Shown piece by piece: positions 1-7,870 of a stretch of DNA of 64,000 bases. The first letter of the stretch is position 1; every line of letters begins with the position of its first letter. The notes below the pieces were generated by a model, which saw only the letters and a program-made list of their open reading frames with translations, was not told where the DNA came from and did not search any database. Source of the stretch: Achromobacter spanius (GTDB taxonomy: Bacteria > Pseudomonadota > Gammaproteobacteria > Burkholderiales > Burkholderiaceae_B). The DNA is taken from contig NZ_CP121261.1 in NCBI RefSeq assembly GCF_029637605.1, positions 1,240,001-1,304,000 on the forward strand, read 5' to 3'. A program made the translations under genes and the position numbers.

Positions 1-337
1 AAATATCAGGAAGACTTCAAGACAGGATCCGCGCGACGGTTGCGCGTGTTCGTGGGTGGCTGCCGTGCTGGCGACGTGCTCGTCATGCGATGGGGGGTGC
101 GGCATGGGACGTGGGCTTCTTGGTCGATCGGAGCGCCGGAATCTTGCTCCTGTTCCAAGCTTATAGCCGGGGCACGGGCCGCTTTCAAGCGCCGCTTTCA
201 TGTCCCGCTTCAGCCTGGGCATGGCCCAGAACTAAACACTATTCATGGCACTTCTGGTCTGGGCCATTCTGCCGCATCCTACCGGTTCCTGATGGCTTTC
301 CCCTTTCAACACCAACGTATCAACAAGGTAGACCTAC
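1..337. other. Non-coding left edge
   Basis: No convincing gene is seen here. The short open frames on both strands have low-complexity, arginine-rich translations typical of GC-rich shadow frames. The stretch probably holds the promoter of the gene starting at 338, preceded by an AAGGT ribosome-binding site about 10 bases upstream. The left neighbour lies outside the window. Confidence 0.5.
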
Positions 338-817
338 ATGACCCAGCGGTTGGATTACTTCCAGGTGTCGGCGCAACTGTCCAAGAAGTACATGGACTTC
401 AGCGCAGCCATGAAAAATGTGCCCGTGATCGAGGAATTCGGCGACCTGGTCGACATCCGCGCCTCGCAGATCAACGGTTGCGGATTTTGCCTGGACATGC
501 ACGTCAAGCAGGCCAAGATTCGTGGCGAACGCGAATTGCGCCTGCATCACGTGGCCATCTGGCGTGAATCGACGTTGTTTTCCGCACGCGAACGCGCCGC
601 GCTGGCCTGGACCGAAGCCTTGACCACCCTACCCGCCCATGGCGTGCCGGACGAGGTCTATGAAGCGGTGCGCGCGCAATTGTCCGAATCGGAAATCTCG
701 GATCTGACCTTTCGCGTGGTGGCCATCAACGGCTGGAACCGTCTGAACGTGGCGTTTCGCACCGTACCCGGGTCGGCCGACGCCGCCTTCGGCCTGGACA
801 AGGCCGGTTTGAACTAA
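338..817 (+). CDS. AhpD/carboxymuconolactone decarboxylase-family protein
   Basis: This 159-residue protein matches the AhpD-like alkylhydroperoxidase branch of the carboxymuconolactone decarboxylase family. The diagnostic motif is present around residues 45-55: a Cys-x-x-Cys pair in NGCGFCLDMH followed by the proton-relay His. In this family the pair reduces peroxides or acts as a thiol-disulfide centre. Length is normal for a single-domain member. The start is the ATG after AAGGTAGACCTAC. The convergent MocR-type regulator ends 50 bases downstream, so the gene is probably monocistronic. The actual substrate cannot be read from sequence; an oxidative or electrophile stress role is inferred. 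Confidence 0.88.
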   Translation: MTQRLDYFQVSAQLSKKYMDFSAAMKNVPVIEEFGDLVDIRASQINGCGFCLDMHVKQAKIRGERELRLHHVAIWRESTLFSARERAALAWTEALTTLPAHGVPDEVYEAVRAQLSESEISDLTFRVVAINGWNRLNVAFRTVPGSADAAFGLDKAGLN

Positions 818-866
818 GCATCCGGGCCGGCAATGCGCCGATGATGCGTCGGCAATACCTAAGCCG

Positions 867-2291
867 CTACATCAACGCCCGGATCCGCAGGCCGAATTCA
901 TAAGCCTGCTCTTGCGACGCGATGTTCGTGAATCCCAGCAGCAGGCCCGACTGCGGATCCGGCAACGATGACCATCGCGACAAGGGATGCGCGTAAAGGC
1001 CTTGTTCCAGCATGCGCGCGGCCAGCGGCTGGTCTTGCAGCTTGCCGTCCATGCGCGCCACCAGATGCATGCCGCCCGGCTGGGGATCAATCCGCAAGCG
1101 CGTGCCAAGCGCCGCGCTCAAGCCCGCCGCCGTGGCCTCGCGGCGTTCGCTGTACAGCCGCCGCATCCGCTGGATATGGCGCCCGAAATGCCCTTCACTG
1201 ATGAAGCTCGTCAAAAGCGCCTGCGTATAGGCCGGCGCGCCGCCCGATAACAACCGGCTGATCCGGTCAAAGCGTGGCACCTGCGCCTCGGGCACCACCA
1301 GGTACGCCAGGCGCATGCCCGGAAACAGCACCTTGCTGAACGAACCCGCATACAGCACGCGGCCTTGCGTATCCAGGCTCTTCAACGCGGGCAGCGGGCG
1401 GCTGACGTAACGGTATTCGCCGTCATAGTCGTCTTCCACAATCCACGCCTGGCTGCGCTCGGCCCAGTCCAGCAACGCTTGCCGACGCGGTAGGGACAAG
1501 GACATGGACAGCGGGCTTTGATGGGCCGGCGTCACCACCGCCGCCCGGGCCTGCTCCGCGCGCGCCACGCCTTCGGCCACCATCAGGCCATCCGCGTCTA
1601 CCGGCACCGGCACGGCATCCAAGCGGGCCTGGGCCAGCAGCGCCCGCGTGGGCGGGTAGCCGGGGTCTTCCACCCAGACGCGGTCGCCGGGCGCAAGCAA
1701 GGCCTGGATGATCAACTGCATCGTGAAGTTGTAGCCCGACGTGATGTATACCTGCGCGGGCTGGCACTGAATGCCTCGCGCCACGCGTAGATAGGCCGCG
1801 ACCGCGGTGCGCAGATCAGGCAAGCCATCGGACGGTGGATACGACAGGTCGGCCACCTGCAAGCCGCGCAACTGACGGGCGCCCAGGCGCGCCCAGAGCT
1901 TGCGCGGAAAGGCATCCAGGGCCGGTATGCCCATCTGGAACGGCAGGATGCGCGGCGGCCGATGCCAGCCGTGCTCGTCGTCGGCCGCTTCGACCGGCGC
2001 GACGACCGCGGGTGCGGCGGCTTGTGGTTGCAGGTCCGGCGCGACGATGGTGCCCGCTTGCCCGCGCGCCTGGATGTAGCCCTCGGCGGCCAGCAGCGAA
2101 TACGCCACTTCGATCGTGCCGCGCGCCACGCCCATTTCCTTGGCCAAGGCGCGTGCCGACGGAATGCGGTCGCCGGCTTTGAGCGTGCCCTCCGCGATGG
2201 CGCTGCGAAAACGCTCATAAACCTGGCGGTACAGCGGGTCCGTGCTGTCCTGGGCAAGCGGTGCCTGGGCCTCGGGGCGGCGGCTGATCAT
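867..2291 (-). CDS. MocR/PdxR-type GntR-aminotransferase regulator
   Basis: A 474-residue fusion of an N-terminal GntR winged helix (about residues 20-85, with RSAIAEGTLKAGDRIPSARALA) and a fold-type I aminotransferase domain (about 110-470). The PLP lysine lies in GSFSKVLFPG, and the YDGEYRY and NFTMQ motifs are present. The MocR family senses PLP or an aldimine with an amino compound and activates or represses a divergent gene. An ATG at 2291 was chosen; an upstream TTG at 2303 is possible. The gene is divergent from the acetyltransferase-reductase pair at 2384, with ATGGC repeats between them, suggesting that pair is its target. Typical PdxR targets (pdxS/pdxT) are not adjacent. Confidence 0.9.
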   Translation of the reverse strand: MISRRPEAQAPLAQDSTDPLYRQVYERFRSAIAEGTLKAGDRIPSARALAKEMGVARGTIEVAYSLLAAEGYIQARGQAGTIVAPDLQPQAAAPAVVAPVEAADDEHGWHRPPRILPFQMGIPALDAFPRKLWARLGARQLRGLQVADLSYPPSDGLPDLRTAVAAYLRVARGIQCQPAQVYITSGYNFTMQLIIQALLAPGDRVWVEDPGYPPTRALLAQARLDAVPVPVDADGLMVAEGVARAEQARAAVVTPAHQSPLSMSLSLPRRQALLDWAERSQAWIVEDDYDGEYRYVSRPLPALKSLDTQGRVLYAGSFSKVLFPGMRLAYLVVPEAQVPRFDRISRLLSGGAPAYTQALLTSFISEGHFGRHIQRMRRLYSERREATAAGLSAALGTRLRIDPQPGGMHLVARMDGKLQDQPLAARMLEQGLYAHPLSRWSSLPDPQSGLLLGFTNIASQEQAYEFGLRIRALM

Positions 2292-2312
2292 GGCATAGTC
2301 CAAAGTTCAATT

Positions 2313-2338
2313 TATGGCTCTTCAAATTATGGCATGGC
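2313..2338. promoter_or_regulatory. ATGGC repeats, candidate MocR operator
   Basis: Three ATGGC pentamers occur in direct orientation at 2314, 2329 and 2334, in an AT-rich stretch between the divergent MocR regulator and the acetyltransferase. MocR proteins commonly bind direct repeats in such divergent intergenic regions. The assignment is inference from position and repetition only. Confidence 0.35.
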
Positions 2339-2383
2339 AACTCTACGATGACGGCTGACCTCACCCCCTGACATCAGCCCCCT

Positions 2384-2854
2384 ATGCAAACTTCCCTGGC
2401 CGATTCCGCCCTGCACCACATCGAAACCGAAGACGCGTTACGCGCCTGCCTGCCGCTGATGCGCGAGCTTCGGCCGCACCTTGCCGACGCCGATGACTTC
2501 ACTGCCCGCATCCGCCGCATGCGTGCTCAAAGCTATTGCCTGCTGGCCGGCGTGGAGGCAGGCGCCGAGGGCGGCAAACCGGTGGCACTGGCCGGCTACC
2601 GCCTCCAGGAAAACCTGATCTACGGCCGCTTCCTGTATGTGGACGATCTGGTCGTGGATGCCACGCGCCGCGGTGGACGCTGGGGCGCCCGCCTGCTGCA
2701 AGCGCTGGACGGCATTGCACGCGAGGCGGGCTGCGCCAGCCTGGTGTTGGACACCGGCTTGGCCAATTCGCTGGCGCAACGCTTCTACTTTCGACAAGGG
2801 CTGTTAAGCAAAGGCCTGCACTTCAGCAAAACCCTGGACACGACGACCGTATGA
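2384..2854 (+). CDS. GNAT-family N-acetyltransferase
   Basis: A 156-residue single-domain GNAT protein. The acetyl-CoA loop corresponds to VDDLVVDATRRGGRWGARLLQAL near residues 87-110, followed by the SLVLDTGLANSLAQRFYFRQG segment typical of the C-terminal half of the fold. The substrate is unknown. Its stop codon overlaps the start of the next gene in ATGA (2851-2854), indicating translational coupling to the FMN reductase. Both sit divergently from the MocR-type regulator and are probably controlled by it. Confidence 0.88.
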   Translation: MQTSLADSALHHIETEDALRACLPLMRELRPHLADADDFTARIRRMRAQSYCLLAGVEAGAEGGKPVALAGYRLQENLIYGRFLYVDDLVVDATRRGGRWGARLLQALDGIAREAGCASLVLDTGLANSLAQRFYFRQGLLSKGLHFSKTLDTTTV

Positions 2855-3480
2855 ACATTCTTCACATCACCTGCAGCCCACGTGGCAGCGCTTCCGAAAG
2901 CCACCGCCTGTCGCAACGCATCATCGAACGGCTGGCGGCCGAGTCAGAAAACGCCGCGCCCGCCATCGTGGAGATCGACGCCACCCGCCTGCCCCATGTG
3001 GACCAAGACTACGCGCTGGCGTTAAGCGCGCCGGCGGACCCGGCGGACGACGTGTTGAACCGGGGTGCGCTGCGCCTATCCACCGAACTGATCCAGGCCT
3101 TGCAAGACGCCACCCACATTGTCATTGCCACGCCCATGCACAACTTCACGGTGCCGTCGGCGTTGAAAGTCTGGATTGATCATGTGGTGCGGGTGCGCAG
3201 CACCTTTCGCATCACCGCCGAAGGCAAGATCGGCAACTTGCCGGACCGGCCGGTGTACGTGGCCGTATCCTCGGGCGGTGAATACTCGGGCGACGCGGCG
3301 CGCCAACCCGACTTCCTCACGCCCTATCTGAAGCATGTGCTGGGCACGATCGGCCTGCACAACGTGAGCTTCTTTTCGGTCCAAGGCACCGCGCGCGGAG
3401 ACGCGGCATTGCTGGCGGCGCGTGCCCTGGCCGAGGCAGAAATTGCCGCGCATCCGCTAGCCGCGGCATCCGTCGCCTGA
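2851..3480 (+). CDS. FMN-dependent NADH-azoreductase-like flavodoxin
   Basis: This 209-residue protein belongs to the flavodoxin-like AzoR/quinone reductase group. It has the phosphate-binding N-terminus CSPRGSASESHRLS, the flavin-contact segment MHNFTVPSALKVWIDHVVR around residues 95-113, and SSGGEYSG followed by LGTIGL near the C-terminus. Such enzymes transfer two electrons from NAD(P)H through FMN to quinones or azo compounds. The start is set by the ATGA overlap with the upstream acetyltransferase; a longer in-frame extension upstream overlaps that gene and is discounted. A hairpin terminator follows at 3490. Confidence 0.9.
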   Translation: MNILHITCSPRGSASESHRLSQRIIERLAAESENAAPAIVEIDATRLPHVDQDYALALSAPADPADDVLNRGALRLSTELIQALQDATHIVIATPMHNFTVPSALKVWIDHVVRVRSTFRITAEGKIGNLPDRPVYVAVSSGGEYSGDAARQPDFLTPYLKHVLGTIGLHNVSFFSVQGTARGDAALLAARALAEAEIAAHPLAAASVA

Positions 3481-3489
3481 TCGCGGGCT

Positions 3490-3530
3490 GGCCTGGTAAA
3501 GCTTCATAAGTGCTTGTTTACCAGGCCTTT
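3490..3530 (+). terminator. Hairpin terminator after the reductase gene
   Basis: Eleven-base perfect arms (GGCCTGGTAAA and TTTACCAGGCC) enclose a 16-base loop and are followed by a short TTTC run. It lies ten bases after the reductase stop codon. The weak U-tract makes termination efficiency uncertain. Confidence 0.6.
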
Positions 3531-3698
3531 CAGCCACGTCCGTTTATTAAATCGGGTCGCATTGACACCGTGGAAACGCGCACACTACGCTAGGCCGCAG
3601 GCCATAGGCGCCAGCACTTGAACGCGCCTTCTTCCCGAAGCGCCATCACGCATACGGCGTACTTCGCCCGACCGATTCGTTCTTGTTGGAGACGTGCG

Positions 3699-4118
3699 AT
3701 GACCTGGCGCCAGCCCCTTCTTTTCATGACCGTCCTTGTTGCGCTGAGCGGCGGCTATTCCGCATCGTCGCAGGCCGCTTGCAGCGACCAGAAAATCATG
3801 ACGATGGCTGGAGACGGCAAGTCGGTGAAGGCCATCGCCAAAGCCTGCAACATGCCCCAGGGCAAAGTGCGCGCCGCCATACAGAACCAGAACGACGATG
3901 ACGATGACAGCGTTGCCGCCGCCACGCCAGCCCCCGCGCTGATACCCAAGAAACTGCCGTCTGGCGCCGGCCTGGCCAGTTGCGATTGCCAGGGCACGGT
4001 GCCCTACGGCGACAAGGACCCCGAACAGCGCTGCGAAAGTGGCATGTCGATCGCCACGCCTTGCGCTGGCTACTGCCCACCGCGCGGGATCGCGCCCTGG
4101 CGCCGCGTGTGCAGCTAG
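3699..4118 (+). CDS. Small Cys-rich exported protein of unknown function
   Basis: A 139-residue protein with a clear Sec signal peptide (MTWRQP followed by a hydrophobic core) and probable cleavage after SSQA near residue 26. The mature part begins with a short helical repeat-like segment (GKSVKAIAKACNMPQGKVRAAI), then an Asp run, a Pro/Ala linker and a C-terminal Cys-rich part with CDC, RCESG, PCAGYC and a final VCS. The cysteines suggest disulfide bonds in the periplasm. The start at 3699 was preferred over one at 3618 because GGAGA lies five bases upstream and the signal peptide then begins normally. The function is not recognised. Confidence 0.7.
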   Translation: MTWRQPLLFMTVLVALSGGYSASSQAACSDQKIMTMAGDGKSVKAIAKACNMPQGKVRAAIQNQNDDDDDSVAAATPAPALIPKKLPSGAGLASCDCQGTVPYGDKDPEQRCESGMSIATPCAGYCPPRGIAPWRRVCS

Positions 4119-4121
4119 GCG

Positions 4122-6782
4122 CTACTGCCCGCTGCCCATGAACCAGCGGTAGTAGGCGTTGTCGCCGTCATTGCGGGCCAGGCGGTTGATTTCGCGGCCC
4201 CAGGTTTCGCGGTCACCCACATAAGCGGCCAGCGCCGCGCGGTAGAAGGTGTCAAGCCGTGCCCGTTCCAGGTCCATCTCGTCCAGCATGGCTTGCGACG
4301 CGCCCGCAAGCGGTGGCGGGCTGCGTTCGGCCAACAAGCTGGGCAAGGTACGCGTCACTTCGCGCGGGCGTACCCAGGTGGCGTATTCGATACCCGGCCG
4401 GTCGTCCGTGACGGCCGGCGTATCGCCAGCGAAGTGCGCCAGGCCATCACGGTCGGTGACCCAGGTGGCCAGCAAGGCGGCCGCCGACGGCACGCCAACG
4501 GCTTTAAGCGCCGCCGCCGTATTGGGTTGCGCGTAGCGGGCCTGGATGCGCGCGGCATCCAGTTCCAACGGTTGCATCGAGCCCACCAACAGCATTTCGT
4601 GCAGCTCGCTGGTCCACAACGACGCATGCGGAAAGACCTGGATGAAGCTCGCCACGAGCGCGCGCGTGTCTTCTTCGTTCTGCGTGGGCAAAGGCAGCCA
4701 TTGCGCCACGATGCCCTGCGGCGCGAGCCGCCGCGCGGCCAATTGATAGAAGTCGCGCGAATACAGGTTGACCACGCCCGTGGCCGAGGGCGGCGGCGGC
4801 TCAAGCGTGATCAGGTCCCATTGCTCGTCGCTGGCTTGCAGCGCGCGCCGGCCGTCGCGCAGGCGTTTGTCCAGCCCCGGGTCGGAGGCGGCCTGGAACG
4901 TGCCCTGAAAATGCGGCGCGGCGCGCAGCACGGCAGGCAGCAGTTCCGCCACGGCACGTTTTTCCAACCCTGGATATTGCGACAGCGCGCCCGCCGTGAT
5001 GCCGGTGCCATAGCCCACCACCAGCGCGGATTTGGGATCGCCGTTGTGCACGATCAAGGGCAACAACGCCTGTAGCCGCATGTAGCGCAACGACGGCATC
5101 GCGTCGCCGGAATTCGACACGCCCTGGATATACAGGCGGTTGAAGCGCGATCCCTGGCTGGTTTGCTCGACCACGGCAACGGTGCCGCCGTGGCTTTCCT
5201 CGTAGAACACCAGACCGGCGCCACTGGCGCCCGGCAACAGCCGCGCGAATTGATCCTGCGGCAGCAGCACCGCCACGGCCAAGGCCGCCAGGCCGATCAG
5301 CCCCGTGGCGATTCCTGACGTGGCCGTGCCGCCTGATCGCCCGCGCCATGCCGCCGCCGCGCCCACCAGCGCCGCCATCGCCGCCAGCAACCCCAAGCTG
5401 CGCACCAGACCCAATGCCGGCAACAGCACGAAGCCGGTCAGCAAGGTGCCTGCAATGCCGCCCAAGGTGTTCCAGGCCAGGACCGCGCCCACTTCCCGGC
5501 CCACCTGCGTGTCGCCCACCGCAATGCGCAGCACGGCGGGAAAGGCCGCGCCCAGCAGCAACGTGGGCGCCAGCACGAAGCTGGCCGCCGCCACCGCGAA
5601 ACGCGCGCACATGCCGGCAAAGTCGCTACCGGTCCATTGCACGACGACGGCTTCAGCGTAGGTTTGCGCCACCACCAGCCACTTGCCCAGCACAGCCACT
5701 TCCAGCACGGCGATCAGGCCGGCGCCCGCGATCAAGCTGCCGAACACCGCCCAGGGGTTGCGCACGCGGTGCGCCAGGCGCGCATACAGCGCCGCGCCGA
5801 TCGCCAGCCCGGCCAGGTAGGTGGCCAGCACAATGGCAAAGGCAAACGCGCGCGTGCTCATGAAGGGCACGATCATCTGCGACCACACCACTTCGTAGCC
5901 CAGCGCAATGCCGCCCGCCACCGCGTACAGGCCCACGGCCAGACGGGCTTCGCCGTTCAGCGGAGGGGCAGTCGTGGTGGCCGATGCTGCGGCGGCCGGT
6001 GCCGCGGCGGCCGATGCCGCAGCGCCCATGGCAGTGGCGGGCATTGCTTTGGCACCCACGGCGGGCGCGGCGCTGTCGCCCGCCTTGCGGTCCAGCGCCC
6101 AGGCGCCCAGCGCCGCCAGCACATTCAAGGACGCGGCGGCGTAGGCCGCGCCTTGCACGCCAAAGCGTGGAATCAGGAAAAACGCGGGTAGCAAGGCGCC
6201 GAGAATGGCGCCGCAGGTGTTGGCGGCATACAGCACCCCGCCGCGCCGGCTGACGCCCGTGTCCTGGCGATGCACCGCGCGCAGCAGCACCGGCAAGGTG
6301 CCGCCCATCAAGAAGGAAGGCACCACCAGCATCAGGCCTATCATCAACCATGCGGCCAGCGGGCTGAAGGATTCCACCGCCACGAACAGCGCCGCGCTGT
6401 GTGCCAAAGCCAGAGTCACCGCCACGCAACTGACGGCCACTGCCGTTTCCAACAACGCATAGAAGCGCACCGGACGATGTTGCCGATCCGCCATGCGGCC
6501 CAGCCGCCAGCCGCCCAGTGCCAAGCCCAGGAAGAAGGCGCTGACCGCGCCCGCGATGGCGCTGACCTCCACGCCCACCACCAGTGATAGCTGCTTGATC
6601 CACAACACCTGGAACACCAGTGCCGCCGATCCAGACAGGAACAGCAGCGCGGCCGGACGGGCTACCGTCAATCTGCCTGCGTCGCTGTCCGGGCGCAGTG
6701 TGTTCGGGCCCTGTGTATCCGGACCTTGTGGCTTCGCCCCTTTTCCGCGCGCCCCTTTCATTGCCGCCGTCCCCATCCGCAT
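4122..6782 (-). CDS. Fused multi-pass membrane and spermidine-synthase-like protein
   Basis: An 886-residue fusion. Residues about 40-510 hold a long series of hydrophobic segments resembling an MFS-like membrane half, with an Ala-rich cytoplasmic linker near 245-275. Residues about 560-820 resemble spermidine synthase: a Rossmann GYGTGITAGALSQYP motif, then DLITLEPPPPSATGVVNLYS where a polyamine synthase carries its DxxDP/E catalytic part. Such fusions are common but poorly characterised; aminopropyl transfer is not proven. It is the last gene of the long minus-strand train, 83 bases after the HAD gene. Convergent with the Cys-rich protein gene. Confidence 0.85.
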   Translation of the reverse strand: MRMGTAAMKGARGKGAKPQGPDTQGPNTLRPDSDAGRLTVARPAALLFLSGSAALVFQVLWIKQLSLVVGVEVSAIAGAVSAFFLGLALGGWRLGRMADRQHRPVRFYALLETAVAVSCVAVTLALAHSAALFVAVESFSPLAAWLMIGLMLVVPSFLMGGTLPVLLRAVHRQDTGVSRRGGVLYAANTCGAILGALLPAFFLIPRFGVQGAAYAAASLNVLAALGAWALDRKAGDSAAPAVGAKAMPATAMGAAASAAAAPAAAASATTTAPPLNGEARLAVGLYAVAGGIALGYEVVWSQMIVPFMSTRAFAFAIVLATYLAGLAIGAALYARLAHRVRNPWAVFGSLIAGAGLIAVLEVAVLGKWLVVAQTYAEAVVVQWTGSDFAGMCARFAVAAASFVLAPTLLLGAAFPAVLRIAVGDTQVGREVGAVLAWNTLGGIAGTLLTGFVLLPALGLVRSLGLLAAMAALVGAAAAWRGRSGGTATSGIATGLIGLAALAVAVLLPQDQFARLLPGASGAGLVFYEESHGGTVAVVEQTSQGSRFNRLYIQGVSNSGDAMPSLRYMRLQALLPLIVHNGDPKSALVVGYGTGITAGALSQYPGLEKRAVAELLPAVLRAAPHFQGTFQAASDPGLDKRLRDGRRALQASDEQWDLITLEPPPPSATGVVNLYSRDFYQLAARRLAPQGIVAQWLPLPTQNEEDTRALVASFIQVFPHASLWTSELHEMLLVGSMQPLELDAARIQARYAQPNTAAALKAVGVPSAAALLATWVTDRDGLAHFAGDTPAVTDDRPGIEYATWVRPREVTRTLPSLLAERSPPPLAGASQAMLDEMDLERARLDTFYRAALAAYVGDRETWGREINRLARNDGDNAYYRWFMGSGQ

Positions 6783-6806
6783 GCTGCTGAATCCTCTGCC
6801 GTGTAG

Positions 6807-6854
6807 TTGGCTACGTTGTTGGCTCTGTTGTTGGCTATCTAGTTGGCTCTATTG
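6807..6854. repeat. 12-bp tandem TTGGCT repeat
   Basis: TTGGCT recurs at 6807, 6819, 6831 and 6843, an exact 12-base period over about four units, in the spacer between the HAD hydrolase gene and the membrane/spermidine-synthase gene. Both flanking genes are on the minus strand, so the repeat lies in an intercistronic leader. Confidence 0.7.
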
Positions 6855-6865
6855 CCGGCCGCCGT

Positions 6866-7870
6866 TTACCTCGGCATGTCGAAAGCGTATATCCGCTTCC
6901 ACTCGCGCGCCATGTCCACCACCACCCAGCCTTTGCTGTTCGCCTCGTCCAGGGCCTTGTCCAGCTTGCCGATCTGGGAATCCCGGTCGTAGGCCCATTC
7001 GCGCTTGGCGTCGGTGTGGCGCACTAGGCCGGCAAAGCGCTTGCCCGGCCCGGCCATGGTCCATTGCAGCATCTGCAGGTCGCCGTCGGAATTCCCGAAC
7101 GCAAAAATGGGTTGGCGGCCGATGAACTTATTGATGGACACAGGCTTGCCCGGGCCGTCGTCGTTGTAGTCCAGCTTGGGCAGGCGCATCAAGACCGGCT
7201 TGCCGTCCTGCATCTGGAATTCCGTGGTGAAGGTGGTGCCGATGACCTGCTCGGGCGGAATGCCGTAGACGTCCTGCGCCCAGGCGCGCATGAATTCAAC
7301 TTCGCCGCCCGACACAATGTAGGTCTTGAAGCCGTTGCCGCGCAGGTAGTACAGCAGCTCGCGCATGGGCGCGAAGGTCAGGCTGGTATAGGGTTGCTTG
7401 AAGCGCGGATGCTTTGCGGTCTTGACCCATTGCTTGACCTCGTTCGAGAACACCTGCGTCGTCATGTTGGTATGCGTCACGCCAACAATCTTCAGCAAGC
7501 CTTCCTTGCCGGAGGCCGCCAGGGTCTGGCGGTCGCCTTCCAGCGCGGCCTTGTAGGGCTGTTCCTGCTTCCATTCCGGATGCTGCGGCGCCAGCACCTT
7601 CAATTCATCCATGGCGAAGATCAGCTCGAAGTACATCGGCTGCTCGCTCCACAGGGTGCCATCGTTGTCGAACACCGCGATGCGGTCGACCGGCGCCACA
7701 TAGTCCGGCCCGCCCTCTTTGGTGACCGCGTCCACGAATTCCAGGATGGCCTGGCGCGACGGCCCCTCGTTCCAGGACGGCAGCGGCGTTTGGGCGTGCG
7801 CGGCGCAGGCGATGAGCAGCAACGCCAGCATGGCGTAGCAGCGCTGTGCAAAGCGGATCGACAGGTTCAT
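6866..7870 (-). CDS. Exported HAD-superfamily hydrolase
   Basis: A 334-residue protein with a Sec signal peptide (hydrophobic core ALLLIACAAHA, cleavage after AHA near residue 28). HAD motif I is RIAVFDNDGTLWSE; motif II corresponds to YIVSGGEVEF; motif III/IV to PIFAFGNSDGDLQML. HAD enzymes of this type are phosphatases using an aspartyl-phosphate intermediate; the signal peptide places it in the periplasm. The ATG at 7870 overlaps the batD stop as ATGA and has GGAGAAC upstream, so the much longer upstream extension is rejected. Coupling to batD links it to the Bat complex. Confidence 0.9.
   Translation of the reverse strand: MNLSIRFAQRCYAMLALLLIACAAHAQTPLPSWNEGPSRQAILEFVDAVTKEGGPDYVAPVDRIAVFDNDGTLWSEQPMYFELIFAMDELKVLAPQHPEWKQEQPYKAALEGDRQTLAASGKEGLLKIVGVTHTNMTTQVFSNEVKQWVKTAKHPRFKQPYTSLTFAPMRELLYYLRGNGFKTYIVSGGEVEFMRAWAQDVYGIPPEQVIGTTFTTEFQMQDGKPVLMRLPKLDYNDDGPGKPVSINKFIGRQPIFAFGNSDGDLQMLQWTMAGPGKRFAGLVRHTDAKREWAYDRDSQIGKLDKALDEANSKGWVVVDMAREWKRIYAFDMPR

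Noticed and set aside
6..567. Open frames on both strands at the left edge
   Set aside because: Translations lack protein character, and one overlaps the well-supported AhpD-like gene in another frame.
4293..6603. Long open frames opposite the membrane/spermidine-synthase gene (and likewise opposite batB, rpoN and the kinase)
   Set aside because: They are Arg/His/Gly-rich translations of GC-rich antisense frames without motifs, and the sense genes have clear families.
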